Source of the DNA: Nitrososphaerales archaeon
GTDB taxonomy: Archaea; Thermoproteota; Nitrososphaeria; Nitrososphaerales; CADDZS01
Length of the DNA: 51,262 nucleotides
NCBI GenBank assembly: GCA_030037995.1
Contig: JASHPQ010000187.1
Coordinates: 1-51,262 of the forward strand
Direction of reading: 5' to 3'
Positions 1 to 8,522 of the stretch are shown piece by piece. Numbering within the stretch: position 1 is the first letter of the stretch; every line of letters starts with the position of its first letter. Both the position numbers and the translations under genes were made by a program. The notes below the pieces were generated by a model. The model worked only from the letters and a program-made list of their open reading frames with translations. It searched no databases and was not told the origin of the DNA.

Positions 1-477
1 TTTTCGGGACTCAACTCTCATGAAAGAGATAGTACTTTACGAGAAGTGGACGAGCTGACATGTCAGCTTCACCCCGGACTCGACCTTTCTAGCGAGATAG
101 AGCTCGTTCGCGAGTTGAAGCTGGGAGATACTCTCCTCCTCAGAGACGATTCTTCGAGTCTCGCGGGCTTTGCAATCTGCCAAGCTGGTGCAAAAACCGA
201 GGCAGGTCTAGGCAGATGTTACGTTAAATTTGGGGCAACATTAACGGGGGACGGGACGAAGAGTCACTTTGACAGACTCCTCTCGGCGTGCGAATCGTTT
301 GCTGCGCGGCAGGGAGTTGAAGTTCTGGAAGCCGGGATGAACCTCGCACACGATCAGGCCTTCGACATCATGCTGAGGCATGAATTTCGGATAGCGTTCA
401 TCGGGGTCGCTATGCAAAAGCCAAACGAACCGGCTCACAACCGCGGAGGGACTTTCGTTATAGATGACTGGCGGTAG
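1..477 (+). CDS. GNAT-family N-acetyltransferase, 5' end outside the window
   Basis: The frame is open from base 1 to the TAG at 475-477. The first GTG (46) lies inside what looks like continuous coding sequence, so the true start is upstream of the window. The visible part resembles the C-terminal half of a GNAT acetyltransferase: a strand with LGDTLLL, then LAGFAICQAG, a CYVKFGA segment, an amphipathic helix (FDRLLSACESFAARQGV) and a strand-turn with NLAHDQAFDIMLRHEFR. This matches the typical 'become a better-placed neighbour' end of the acetyl-CoA fold. Such enzymes transfer acetyl groups from acetyl-CoA to amines; the substrate cannot be read here. The family assignment is fairly sure, the function unknown. 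Confidence 0.7.
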   Translation, partial: FSGLNSHERDSTLREVDELTCQLHPGLDLSSEIELVRELKLGDTLLLRDDSSSLAGFAICQAGAKTEAGLGRCYVKFGATLTGDGTKSHFDRLLSACESFAARQGVEVLEAGMNLAHDQAFDIMLRHEFRIAFIGVAMQKPNEPAHNRGGTFVIDDWR

Positions 478-601
478 TGCTTCACAGAGCCGTGAGCTAG
501 GCCCTGAAGCCGAGCGCGTGGTACGACGGGAATCATTTGCGGCAAACTGATCCGTAGAGTGGATCGAGCTATTTTAGGTATTCGCGGAAATTGGATAAAG
601 C

Positions 602-898
602 TTAGGAAGCCTGAACTACCCGCGTCCAGTTGACCCCCGCGCAGTCAACCCTGAGGTGCCTTCCAACTCCTCCGCAAGTAATACACTTTGGCGAGTACAG
701 CTCCGCCTGCGACTCGAGTCTCCGCCCGATCGATCTAGTTTCCCGATCGATAAAATCGTCCAACTCTGTCTTGACTGTCTTCGCATTCTCCAGCTTTTGC
801 CATTCAAGAAGCAATTTGCGCTTTCTTCTTTCGCGCTCTTCTTCTGTGATGGTACTTTGGGGTGGTAGCTTGGAGTCTTTGGAGTGAGACTCGGTCAT
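602..898 (-). CDS. Small charged hypothetical protein with a CxxC motif
   Basis: An ATG-started reading frame of 98 codons. The N-terminal two thirds are highly charged and probably helical (a run of Glu/Arg/Lys from about residue 18 to 50). The C-terminal part carries CITCGG near residue 73 and a third Cys in HLRVDCAG, which could be half of a metal site. An A/T-rich stretch 20-50 nt upstream on the minus strand could serve as promoter. I do not recognise the family. Plus-strand frames across it look like shadows. It is kept because of its ATG start, cysteine motif and lack of a competing gene. Confidence 0.45.
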   Translation of the reverse strand: MTESHSKDSKLPPQSTITEEERERRKRKLLLEWQKLENAKTVKTELDDFIDRETRSIGRRLESQAELYSPKCITCGGVGRHLRVDCAGVNWTRVVQAS

Positions 899-999
899 TC
901 TATGCCTTATTCCATTGATCTTGTCAAAATTGAATATTTATTTTATGGAGGGTCAATTCTATCTAGTCTTTAGGTGTGGCTTTTCGACGCCCGGAGAAA

Positions 1000-2460
1000 C
1001 TACGTCGCTGGCGCTTTGGCACGGGCATCCTCGGAAGCAATTGAGACGGATCTTTTCGCGCTCGTCATCGCCACGAACACTAGCGCTATAACGAGCAGTA
1101 CAGCGGAGATTTCAAAGGCAAAGCTCTCGCCGGAGAGGTACGCGGTCGCGAGAGTCGCAGAGAGCTTCCCGGTCAGATTTCCGATGAACAGGCTGTAGAC
1201 GACTGCTGGCGGGATGACCGCTGTCGTCGCAGTCAAGGAAAGAGCGAGGCTCAGGATCATTCCGGTGTTTCTGAAGGTGTTCATTATTCCAGAGGCCACA
1301 CCGTACTTGGCGGGTGGAGCTGAAGACATAATGGCACTGGTATTGGAAGGCCAGAAGAACGCGAGGCCCGTGCCGGAGATCGTTTCTATGGCTCCGATTT
1401 CCAGCAATGTGGTATTCGTAGTAAGTCTACTGAAGAGTACTAACGCGAAGATGGTTAGGGCAAGACCGAAGATCGATATTCTCCTGAAGCCAAATCGATC
1501 CGAAAGGATTCCGCCCACCGGACCGATCACTGCGGAAGCTACCGCGAAGGGAATGATGAGATACGAAGACGCCAGGGCGGTCAAGCCGTCGATCCCCTCC
1601 AGATAGAAAATCAAAAGAAAGTTAACGCTGAAAACGCCCAAGAACTGGAGCAGGGCGGCCGCGATAGAGAATGCAAACGTCCGGTTTTTGAAGAAATCAA
1701 AGTTTAGGATCGGATCCTTGCTGAACCGCGCCTCCCAGAGGACGAAGAGGGCGAAGATTACAGGAGATAGCCCGAGAGCAGTTATTGTGACCGGATCGTG
1801 CCAAGAATAGAGCAACCCCCAGGAGATGCCTAAAAGCAGCGACAGGAGACCAGCAGTGAAGGATACGGCGGCCGGAAGATCAAAGGATCCTCTTTGTCCT
1901 TGCGGCTTTATCGTCTTGAGGGTCCTGTAAGCCCAGGCAGTTGCGAAGATACCTATGGGCACGTTGATCAGGAAGATCAGGCGCCACGTTGTGTACGTGA
2001 TTATGACCCCGCCCAAGATGATACCAAGCACCGAGCCGATGCCCCAAACGATAGACATCAGTCCAAACGCGCGTCCAGTTTCCCCGCGGGGGAAGGCCTC
2101 CGAGAGGATCGCGAAAGAGTTCGACGTGAGTAGAGCCGCCCCGAATCCCTGGATCACCCGAAAAGCGACCAGCGAGAGGCCATTCGGGGCGAACCCACAG
2201 AGAGCCGATCCGATCGTGAAGACCACGAACCCCACGTTATACATTAGCTTCCGGCCGTACATATCCGCGAGCCGTCCGAAGCTGAGCACCAGAGCGGTAT
2301 TTACCAGAAGGTAAGCGATGATCACCCAGATCATGGTCACAAAGTTGGAATGAAGGTCCTCGGCCATAGGAAAGAGTGCGAGCAGTACTACCGTGCTGTC
2401 CACTGCGGACATCAAGGCTCCAATCGAGGTGACTGAGAGCGCCTTCCATTTGTACTCCAA
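1000..2460 (-). CDS. MFS transporter, DHA2 (14-TM drug:H+ antiporter) family
   Basis: 486 residues with about 14 hydrophobic segments. DHA2 hallmarks are visible: an Asp in the first helix (residue 21, GALMSAVDSTVVLLAL), motif A GRLADMYGRK at 62-71, RVIQGFGAAL at 101-110, motif C-like GSVLGIILGG at 142-151, and WRLIFLINVPIG at 159-170. Family members export drugs, dyes or metabolites in exchange for protons across the cytoplasmic membrane; the substrate cannot be predicted. The ATG start sits about 40 nt below a clear TATA box (see 2500-2506). The length is normal for the family and the frame is intact. It stands alone, with no adjoining regulator. Confidence 0.9.
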   Translation of the reverse strand: MEYKWKALSVTSIGALMSAVDSTVVLLALFPMAEDLHSNFVTMIWVIIAYLLVNTALVLSFGRLADMYGRKLMYNVGFVVFTIGSALCGFAPNGLSLVAFRVIQGFGAALLTSNSFAILSEAFPRGETGRAFGLMSIVWGIGSVLGIILGGVIITYTTWRLIFLINVPIGIFATAWAYRTLKTIKPQGQRGSFDLPAAVSFTAGLLSLLLGISWGLLYSWHDPVTITALGLSPVIFALFVLWEARFSKDPILNFDFFKNRTFAFSIAAALLQFLGVFSVNFLLIFYLEGIDGLTALASSYLIIPFAVASAVIGPVGGILSDRFGFRRISIFGLALTIFALVLFSRLTTNTTLLEIGAIETISGTGLAFFWPSNTSAIMSSAPPAKYGVASGIMNTFRNTGMILSLALSLTATTAVIPPAVVYSLFIGNLTGKLSATLATAYLSGESFAFEISAVLLVIALVFVAMTSAKRSVSIASEDARAKAPAT

Positions 2461-2771
2461 ATTCTATCGTGTCCCCTTTTTTCCTTCCTAAAAACCGTCT
2501 TTATATCGAAGCTCGGTGATTAATCTGAACATGCTTTCAGACTTTGAGACCGACTCTCGTTGAAAGATCATAGGAGATATTCACTTGATGTTACCGCATT
2601 GTCGTCATTACGGTGTTATTACAAACCGATACTCCGACAGAGTCTTTCCTCACGGGAATGTCGCCAAAAAAGCATTTTCGTTCAAAGAAGTTTTCAGCCA
2701 AACTTAACAAAATCATATGAGTTCTACGCAGCACTCAAATATATTAAAGCGGTATTTTCACGGAAAACGTA
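2461..2771. other. Intergenic stretch: MFS promoter and A/T-rich DNA
   Basis: About 310 bp between two minus-strand genes. The right-hand part is the 3' side of the DUF72 gene and the left part holds the MFS promoter. A plus-strand frame (2560-2856) crosses it but has no family-like sequence and overlaps the DUF72 gene, so I do not call it. I see no RNA-like structure. Confidence 0.5.
2500..2506 (-). promoter_or_regulatory. TATA box of the MFS gene
   Basis: On the minus strand the sequence reads ATATAAA, flanked by an A-rich tail, 40-46 nt upstream of the ATG at 2460. This is the usual archaeal spacing for a transcript with a leader of roughly 15 nt. Confidence 0.55.
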
Positions 2772-3638
2772 TCACACTAGCTTGGCTTGCTTCTCTTTAG
2801 ATCGTTCGCCCTCCCCCTTCTCGAGCATGCCGTCGAGCGTTTTCTTCTGTATCTGATTCGCGAGGCCGAGTTTCATCAGCATCTCCAGAGAGTTTAGAAC
2901 CGCGGATCCGTGAAAGTGATTGTTGAAGTACCCGTAGACCCGCTTGACATCCTTCGATACCTTCTCTACTCGATCCACCCAAGGGCTCAGCTCCTCCGCC
3001 GAGTATTCGTAGTTATACCAAACTCTCTTTCCCTTCCCGTGCCACCTCACAAAAGCGTGATCGGCCGTCGTCGTGAGATCCACGGGGAGGAGCGGCTCAT
3101 CGACGATCGTGGTTGAGACATGATATTTTCTCAGCAGAGAATACACGCTATCCAGATCTTCAAGCCACGAAAGGTGCCGGAACTCCACCGCAAACATGTA
3201 CTCTCGCGGGAGTATCTCAAAGAAATTCTGGAGCTTGTCGACCTCCTCTCGGGAAAAGCTAGGCGGCAGCTGAATAAGAAAGGGCCCGAGTTTTTTCGAG
3301 TCCTTGAGGGGCGAAAGAAGATCGATGAACTTTACGAGATCCACCTCTACCCCTTGTTCCAGGTCCAGCTTCTTGTCGTGCGTGATCAACTTCGGAATCT
3401 TGGCCGAAAACTGAAAACTCGGTGGGGTGTTCCGGGCCCAGCCGATCACGAGCCCCCTGTTCGGATAGGCGTAAAATGTAGAATCGATCTCCGCCGTTGA
3501 AAAAATGCTGGAATAGTAGGAAAGCTTCGGAGTCTTAGAGTTGGGATAGAAGACTTTTTCCCATTCCTTGTAAGACCAGCCGGAAGTGCCTAATCGAATG
3601 CTATCCCTCGCTGATTCTTTTGAATCGCTCAAAGCCAT
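2772..3638 (-). CDS. DUF72 (YecE-like) family protein
   Basis: 288 residues from an ATG. The family signature is plain: GTSGW at residues 17-21, an EIDSTFYAYP segment near residue 50, FLIQLPPSF near 120, FAVEFRH near 148 and VYGYFNNHFHGSA near 235. DUF72 proteins have a TIM-barrel-like fold and occur in bacteria and archaea; their reaction is not established. The length is typical. The C-terminus ends in a lysine/glutamate-rich tail (about residues 268-288) that is not part of the core. No neighbour gives a functional clue. Confidence 0.9.
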   Translation of the reverse strand: MALSDSKESARDSIRLGTSGWSYKEWEKVFYPNSKTPKLSYYSSIFSTAEIDSTFYAYPNRGLVIGWARNTPPSFQFSAKIPKLITHDKKLDLEQGVEVDLVKFIDLLSPLKDSKKLGPFLIQLPPSFSREEVDKLQNFFEILPREYMFAVEFRHLSWLEDLDSVYSLLRKYHVSTTIVDEPLLPVDLTTTADHAFVRWHGKGKRVWYNYEYSAEELSPWVDRVEKVSKDVKRVYGYFNNHFHGSAVLNSLEMLMKLGLANQIQKKTLDGMLEKGEGERSKEKQAKLV

Positions 3639-3891
3639 CTAACAACCACTCATGCAGGCCAAACCAAAGGAGCAATGGGGATCAATCCCTTTCAGCTAAA
3701 AAACGATCTCGTTCTCCGAAAACAGTTCTTTTCGAAACAGTTAGCCAAATTCCGCTTAAGGCAAAAAGAAAAATCTTCTAGATCCAAAGTACCATGTGCC
3801 AAATTATTCGCTAGAGCGCTATATAGACGATGGATAATTAATAGTAAAGACATTAATCGTTTTTACGCTCTCAAACTCAAATCACAAGCTT

Positions 3892-4044
3892 ATGACTCCT
3901 CTGAATCATTGCATTCGCTGCGGGCGAGAAATCAGCCGGTCTGAAATAGGCTACTTCCGCCTAAACGAACACACTGATCGATTCGACTTGCAGTGTATAA
4001 CCTGCTTCGAGTTCGAAGAGCTCGGACAGAGTGAGTACGTCTAG
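3892..4044 (+). CDS. 50-residue zinc-ribbon protein
   Basis: An ATG-started frame of 50 codons ending in TAG at 4042-4044. It contains two CxxC pairs, CIRCG at residues 7-11 and CITC at residues 35-38, about 24 residues apart, which is the layout of a small zinc ribbon. The rest is acidic (FEFEELGQSE). A TATA-like CTATATAG lies at 3819-3826 and a second A/T-rich box at 3834-3843, so a short leader is possible. An overlapping 89-codon frame (3675-3944) has no recognisable sequence, so I prefer this one. The gene is shorter than common length cut-offs and easily missed. The function is unknown; protein or nucleic-acid binding is the usual role of such ribbons. Confidence 0.55.
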   Translation: MTPLNHCIRCGREISRSEIGYFRLNEHTDRFDLQCITCFEFEELGQSEYV

Positions 4045-4132
4045 ATACGTACTAGTTTAGTGCGCGCGTACTATTTTCCGCCCTGGCTTTGAAATTTCTC
4101 AGATATTTCGTTCCGTTAGCCAGTAGTCTCGT

Positions 4133-5365
4133 CTAGAACTGGTTACCGCAATTCGGACAGAACTTCATCGACGCCTTGACGGTCGCTCCACACTTTGGAC
4201 AAGTCTTTTCGTCCTGAGCCTGCGCCACCGGAGTTCCGCAGTTAGGGCAGAACTTTTGCCCTGGAGAGAGTGGCGTGCCGCACTGCGCGCAGAAAGTCTG
4301 TTTTGTTTGAGATTGCTGCGACTGCTGCGATTGTTGCTGTTGCTGCGGGGGCTGTTTCTGAGCCGGTGCCTGAGTTTGACTCGCTCCGCAGTTAGGACAG
4401 AACTGGTTCGCTGCGGGTATGAGCGCACCGCAGTTTATGCAGCTCTTCGTGGGTTGTTGTTGGCCACCCATCATTCCCTGCGCAAACTGACCGCCTACCG
4501 CGTATCCCAAGCCGACTCCGGCGCCGAGACCGACCCCCGCGGACGCCACTCCACCGCTAGGATTGCTCGCAGCTTCGGTCATGGCCTGACCTGCCTGGTA
4601 CTGCATGTAGTTAACGCCGAGGACAGACATCTGTGATCTTGTGTCAATGGCCTTTTGCACCTCTTCGGGCAGACTGATGGTCAGACCGGACACTTTGTTG
4701 ATCTCGACGCCGTACTGGCCGAAATTGTCGGGGGCGGTCGCGAGAATCACCTGCTCCAAGTTCGTGAGATTGCCGGCGAGGTCGGTCACTTTCATTCCCT
4801 GGGCCTTCATCTTTCCCAGCGCATTGTAGACAAGGATAAGCATCTGCTCCCGGAGTCTCGACTCTACGTCCGCGGAAGTCTCTGCGCTGAACGTCCCCAC
4901 GAATTGGTTTATGAAATTCTCAGGGCCCGATACGCGCCACCTGTACTCCCCAAAGACGCGCAGATTCACGATTCCAAAAGCGACGTCTGTAAACTGGTAC
5001 GGCTGGGTGGATCCGAACTTGCCGTCCATGAAACGTTTCTGCAGGTAATAGACTTCGGCCTGTTGCTGGACACCCGTGAAGAACTTTAGGAGGCTGCCGA
5101 CCACAGGGGCATTGAAGTCGGTTAGGGCGTACCTGTTGGGTTGATCAAAGTACGTGAGGACTTTTCCGTCCCTATAAAAGACCGCGATCTCGTCCTCCCT
5201 CACGACGATGTTGTCGTTCAATCTGATCAGGCGCGGCACCTTCCACATTACGTTATTCACTTTCTGGGCGTCGTCCCAAGCAATCGTAGTGGAACCAAGG
5301 ACGCTTCCGCCCGAGCCCGGGTTTGCCGTGTTAGTAGTATCGCCGCTTTTCTTTCCAAATACCAT
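4133..5365 (-). CDS. SPFH-domain protein with three C-terminal zinc ribbons
   Basis: 410 residues, ATG start. Residues about 25-240 form an SPFH/Band-7-like domain of the 'virion core protein-like' type (YRDGKVLTYFDQPNRYALTDFN, EYRWRVSGPENFINQFVG, an alpha-helical part ending in EVQKAIDTRSQMSVLG). A Gly/Ala-rich segment (about 265-300) follows, then three double-CxxC ribbons (CINCG...CPNCG near 310-330, CAQCG...CPNCG near 358-378, CPKCG...CPNCG at about 389-407) separated by Gln-rich linkers. SPFH proteins assemble on membranes as scaffolds; the ribbons suggest protein docking. It lies 31 nt downstream of the 5397-6017 gene, so the two are probably one transcript. Confidence 0.85.
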   Translation of the reverse strand: MVFGKKSGDTTNTANPGSGGSVLGSTTIAWDDAQKVNNVMWKVPRLIRLNDNIVVREDEIAVFYRDGKVLTYFDQPNRYALTDFNAPVVGSLLKFFTGVQQQAEVYYLQKRFMDGKFGSTQPYQFTDVAFGIVNLRVFGEYRWRVSGPENFINQFVGTFSAETSADVESRLREQMLILVYNALGKMKAQGMKVTDLAGNLTNLEQVILATAPDNFGQYGVEINKVSGLTISLPEEVQKAIDTRSQMSVLGVNYMQYQAGQAMTEAASNPSGGVASAGVGLGAGVGLGYAVGGQFAQGMMGGQQQPTKSCINCGALIPAANQFCPNCGASQTQAPAQKQPPQQQQQSQQSQQSQTKQTFCAQCGTPLSPGQKFCPNCGTPVAQAQDEKTCPKCGATVKASMKFCPNCGNQF

Positions 5366-5396
5366 TTACTTTTTCACCGTAACCATAATTTTGATT

Positions 5397-6017
5397 TCAT
5401 TTCTGTGGCGCTTGGAGAATGTTCTCCACCGCTTCGATCCTCTGGGACCACTTTATCTTAAAGTCTGAGAGCAGACCCTGCAAACGCTGAAGTTGCGGTT
5501 GCACAGATGCAGTGTTCGTTGGATCATACGCGAGATTGGGGGGCATCGTATTGTTGAGGAGAGCCATCCCGGCATTGACAAAGTCGTAATCGTATTCGTA
5601 CAACTTGTTCAACCGCGCATCGTCAAATGAGAAAGTTGCCGCAAAACCCGAGTACCCCTGCTGGGAGTGCCTTATCTCTCCGCTGAACTGTTGAAACTGG
5701 GAGATCAAAGAACCAACCGTAGAGAGGTTGTTGAAATCGGCGGCGAGCACCATCTGCTTTCTAATGCCTTCAAGATTAGCCTTCGCAAGGTCGATCTTGT
5801 CGGAGATTTGATTTCTCAGCAAATCATCGGAGACCCGGATGTCTTCCTTCGACCTGTATCCACGCAATCCAGGAATCATCAATTGCAGTTTCTTTAGCGT
5901 TCCCCGACCCTGGTCCACCTGCTGGCGGATATCCGGGTTGTCACTGGTGCTGCTATTGCCGTCATCCTGATCTGGAGGAGGCGGCGGTGGTGGAGTTGCA
6001 GGTTGCGACGAAGACAT
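5397..6017 (-). CDS. Hypothetical partner of the SPFH/zinc-ribbon protein
   Basis: 206 residues from the ATG at 6017. A TTG two codons earlier is possible, but the ATG is followed by the natural MSSSQPATPPP start. The N-terminus has an eight-residue or longer proline run and a Ser/Asp-rich linker. The rest (about 35-206) is predicted to be mostly helical with long amphipathic segments, for example IDLAKANLEGIRKQMVLAADF and SVQPQLQRLQGLLSDFKIKW. No signal peptide or membrane segment is visible. It is the first gene of a two-gene unit with the SPFH protein, so a structural or adaptor role in that assembly is likely. That is inference; I do not recognise a named family. Confidence 0.75.
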   Translation of the reverse strand: MSSSQPATPPPPPPPDQDDGNSSTSDNPDIRQQVDQGRGTLKKLQLMIPGLRGYRSKEDIRVSDDLLRNQISDKIDLAKANLEGIRKQMVLAADFNNLSTVGSLISQFQQFSGEIRHSQQGYSGFAATFSFDDARLNKLYEYDYDFVNAGMALLNNTMPPNLAYDPTNTASVQPQLQRLQGLLSDFKIKWSQRIEAVENILQAPQK

Positions 6018-6057
6018 TACCAAAACCTACCTTCTAACTGAAAAATGATACAGAAAT

Positions 6058-6070
6058 ATTGTATATACTT
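6058..6070 (-). promoter_or_regulatory. TATA box of the SPFH operon
   Basis: The minus strand reads AGTATATACAAT about 45 nt upstream of the ATG at 6017, which predicts a leader of about 20 nt. That leader contains an AGGTAGG tract that could act as a ribosome-binding site. Confidence 0.55.
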
Positions 6071-6190
6071 ATTCAATCGAATTACCGTAAAATAGAGATG
6101 GAGCGAAGAAGGGAATAGATGTATTCTTTACGCAATCCTCCGGTTCTGGAGCAAACAGCGCGCTCTGCCTTTTTTTCGCGGGGAAGGGGA

Positions 6191-6490
6191 TTAGATCTTG
6201 GCTGCGCGGAAAAGACTATTCGCAAGTCTCGAAAACGACAGCGAGAGAATCGATAAACCAAGAACTGTTAAGAAAGCGAACTGGAGTGCTGCGAATTGGA
6301 ACGCCAGCGGGACAAGAAACAGAATAAGGGAAAGACTCCAAAGTTGGCTGGAATCCCGAACGATGAAGGAAGATGCACTTGCCGAAGTAATCCAGAAAAC
6401 GCCGCTTTGAAACCTCACGTTTCGCCTCTGGATCGCCTCTTTGAGATTGTCAATGTATCTCCGGACCCCGGCGGTTCTGATTCTTAACAT
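6191..6490 (-). CDS. Small two-helix membrane protein (uncertain)
   Basis: 99 residues from the ATG at 6490, preceded by GGGTGA about 11 nt upstream, which supports this start over the TTG at 6580. The N-terminal half is basic and amphipathic (VRRYIDNLKEAIQRRNVRF). The C-terminal half has two hydrophobic spans (LWSLSLILFLVPLAFQFAAL and FAFLTVLGLSILSLSF). It lies downstream of thrC on the same strand, 138 nt from the thrC stop. I recognise no family. Two plus-strand frames overlap it and look less protein-like. Treat as a possible gene. Confidence 0.4.
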   Translation of the reverse strand: MLRIRTAGVRRYIDNLKEAIQRRNVRFQSGVFWITSASASSFIVRDSSQLWSLSLILFLVPLAFQFAALQFAFLTVLGLSILSLSFSRLANSLFRAAKI

Positions 6491-6628
6491 CGGTCGAATT
6501 TCACCCTGTCTTCTGAAGGTCTTTTCACCTTTTCGGCGCTCAAGCCGAAAAAGGATCGCAGAAAACTTTTCCCGGAGCAAATTCTATTTGGTACAAGATT
6601 GCAGCTAAACTAATGGCTTGCATCTTTT

Positions 6629-7867
6629 TCAGAGGTTGAAACTGAACCTCAAAGCTGAAGGTATGTTCTCGATCGTTTCTGCGAGTGGCACAAGAGAAAT
6701 GTCCTTGAAGGGTGGAGTAAAATCCTTGAATCCCGACCCCGTCAGTATTGCCAGCACTTTTTCGTCCTTCTGAATTCTTCCCATTGCAATGGATTTTGCA
6801 ACTCCTGCAAGCGCTGTGGCAGACGACACCTCAGTAAACACGCCGTCCAAAGAGGCAATCTCCTTCTGGGTTTTCAGAATCTCTGCGTCAGACACTGCGA
6901 CCCCGAATCCGCCAGAGTCCCTTACAGCGATCAGGGAATGTTCTGCTCCAAAGTTCACTCTTAGTGCCCCAGCTACCGTCTCTGACCTATCCGTTGGAGG
7001 AACTGTTTTGGAGCCGGATTCAATGGCCGCAACGGTAGGGCTCGCATTCAGTCCCTGGGCGACGACTAGCTTGGGAATGCGATCGATTGCTGCCGCAGTT
7101 TTTAGCTCTTGGAATCCCTTGTATATTCCGTAAAGGAGATCTCCTCCAGCCGTGGGAACAAAGACATACTCGGGAAGCTCGGTATCCGAGCAGTCTGACG
7201 CGATCTCGTACGCCACGGTCTTGAGTCCGTCAATTAGCAGCGGGTTGTATGGTGCCCAGACGAAGTGATTCAACCAGCACGGAAGAGTAGACTGCACAGT
7301 TTCAAGAGCTTTCGCTAAGCTTTCCTGGCTTTGGAAGACGTCTCTGACTCTCAGGATTTTTGGACCGTACATGGCTATCTGTCCTAGCTTAGAGGGCGTC
7401 GAATCCTCCCTTACAAGCACGAGGCAATCCAACCCGGCCCTCGCAGTGTAAGCGGAGATCGCGGCTGCCGCGTTCCCGGACGACGCCGTAAAGGCTCCTG
7501 TCTTCCCCCAGCTGCGCGCGAGGGAAATCCCGAGGGACGCTGCCCGGTCCTTAAACGACCCAGTTGGGTTCTGACCCTCAACCTTACACCAGAGATTGAC
7601 TGTCCTTACTGAGCTTCCGAACCTTTTCGCGTTGATCAGAGGAGTGCCTCCTTCTCCCATGGAAACGATGTCGGCATCCCTGACTGGCGGCATCATGTCC
7701 CTGTACTGCCAAATCGAACGCCCCAGCTGAGGCAGGTCAAAGCTTTTTCCTTTCAGGTCGTATCTGGCGCTGAGTATACCGGTGCACTTCAAGCATCTGG
7801 AGTGAGTATCCGCCGAATACTCGGTGCCACAGGATATACATCGCAGCGAAAGAAACCGACTCTTCAT
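6629..7867 (-). CDS. thrC: Threonine synthase
   Basis: Converts O-phosphohomoserine to threonine with pyridoxal phosphate. 412 residues, ATG start. An N-terminal zinc ribbon is formed by C10, C13, C25 and C28, as in archaeal threonine synthases. The PLP lysine is K106 in NPTGSFKDRAA, followed by the phosphate-cup sequence FTASSGNAAAAISAY (127-140), FVPTAGGDLLYG and ILTGSGFKD near the end. The frame is intact and the length is normal. It is not grouped with other aspartate-family genes here. A small membrane-protein frame lies downstream; no operon partner is obvious upstream. Confidence 0.93.
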   Translation of the reverse strand: MKSRFLSLRCISCGTEYSADTHSRCLKCTGILSARYDLKGKSFDLPQLGRSIWQYRDMMPPVRDADIVSMGEGGTPLINAKRFGSSVRTVNLWCKVEGQNPTGSFKDRAASLGISLARSWGKTGAFTASSGNAAAAISAYTARAGLDCLVLVREDSTPSKLGQIAMYGPKILRVRDVFQSQESLAKALETVQSTLPCWLNHFVWAPYNPLLIDGLKTVAYEIASDCSDTELPEYVFVPTAGGDLLYGIYKGFQELKTAAAIDRIPKLVVAQGLNASPTVAAIESGSKTVPPTDRSETVAGALRVNFGAEHSLIAVRDSGGFGVAVSDAEILKTQKEIASLDGVFTEVSSATALAGVAKSIAMGRIQKDEKVLAILTGSGFKDFTPPFKDISLVPLAETIENIPSALRFSFNL

Positions 7868-7955
7868 TGATTCGGCGATTAAGGCAAACTACACCTCAAA
7901 GGATGTAAGATCCTCCCGGCCACTAGACGTTACCGCAGGAGGTTAGCCGATACTA

Positions 7956-8402
7956 TCAGATAATGATGTTTACGACAAAGGTCAGCAGATAGGCCGGCAG
8001 TATCGTGTACACCCATTCGTGGTGCCAGACGACATCCTTTCTGATCTTTGGCCAGTACTTGTCGCCGATAAAATCAATTGCCAGGGTAGCTGCGACGAGC
8101 ACTACCATGTAGGCAAGCTTGAACCATAGGTACGCCCAGATTGGCTGCACGTACCCAAGAAAGTAAAGGCCGACAAACATGCCGTATAGAGTGGGAACAA
8201 CGAAATAGATGCAATTATGATGTATCCGGTACCCTTTGATGTAGAATGGCTTTGCAAAACCTCTTTTGAACGCGGCCGTACCCAGCTTATCGACCACAAA
8301 GGTCGAGATCATCATGATCGCCAGGCCAACAAGAACCGTCAAGGCGGCCATGTGAGGATCGTGAATCTTCGGAGGAACTGCGACTCCGAACTTGAGACTC
8401 AT
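7956..8402 (-). CDS. Integral membrane protein, about four helices, unknown function
   Basis: 148 residues from the ATG at 8402; a TTG five codons earlier is an alternative. Hydrophobic spans lie roughly at residues 20-42, 62-88, 93-115 and 130-147. Between them are conserved-looking polar motifs with paired histidines: KGYRIHHNCIYF near residue 58 and KDVVWHHEWVY near residue 125. The two HH pairs at matching sides of the membrane could bind a metal or heme, which is only a suggestion from the pattern. I do not recognise the family. It stands between thrC and a GNAT gene on the same strand, with about 90-120 nt on each side. Confidence 0.7.
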   Translation of the reverse strand: MSLKFGVAVPPKIHDPHMAALTVLVGLAIMMISTFVVDKLGTAAFKRGFAKPFYIKGYRIHHNCIYFVVPTLYGMFVGLYFLGYVQPIWAYLWFKLAYMVVLVAATLAIDFIGDKYWPKIRKDVVWHHEWVYTILPAYLLTFVVNIII

Positions 8403-8522
8403 GGGAGTATCAACCAAAACCTATCCTATTTTTGCTTACCGGTGTTAGTTATAGCAACGCTATGAGACTTGCAGTTCTTTTAAATTCTTCATTTTTGAGC
8501 CTTATAGGCGCTGAAATCAGGA

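Noticed and set aside
2560-2856. 98-codon plus-strand frame between MFS and DUF72 genes
   Set aside because: Overlaps the DUF72 3' end and reads like non-coding A/T-rich DNA.
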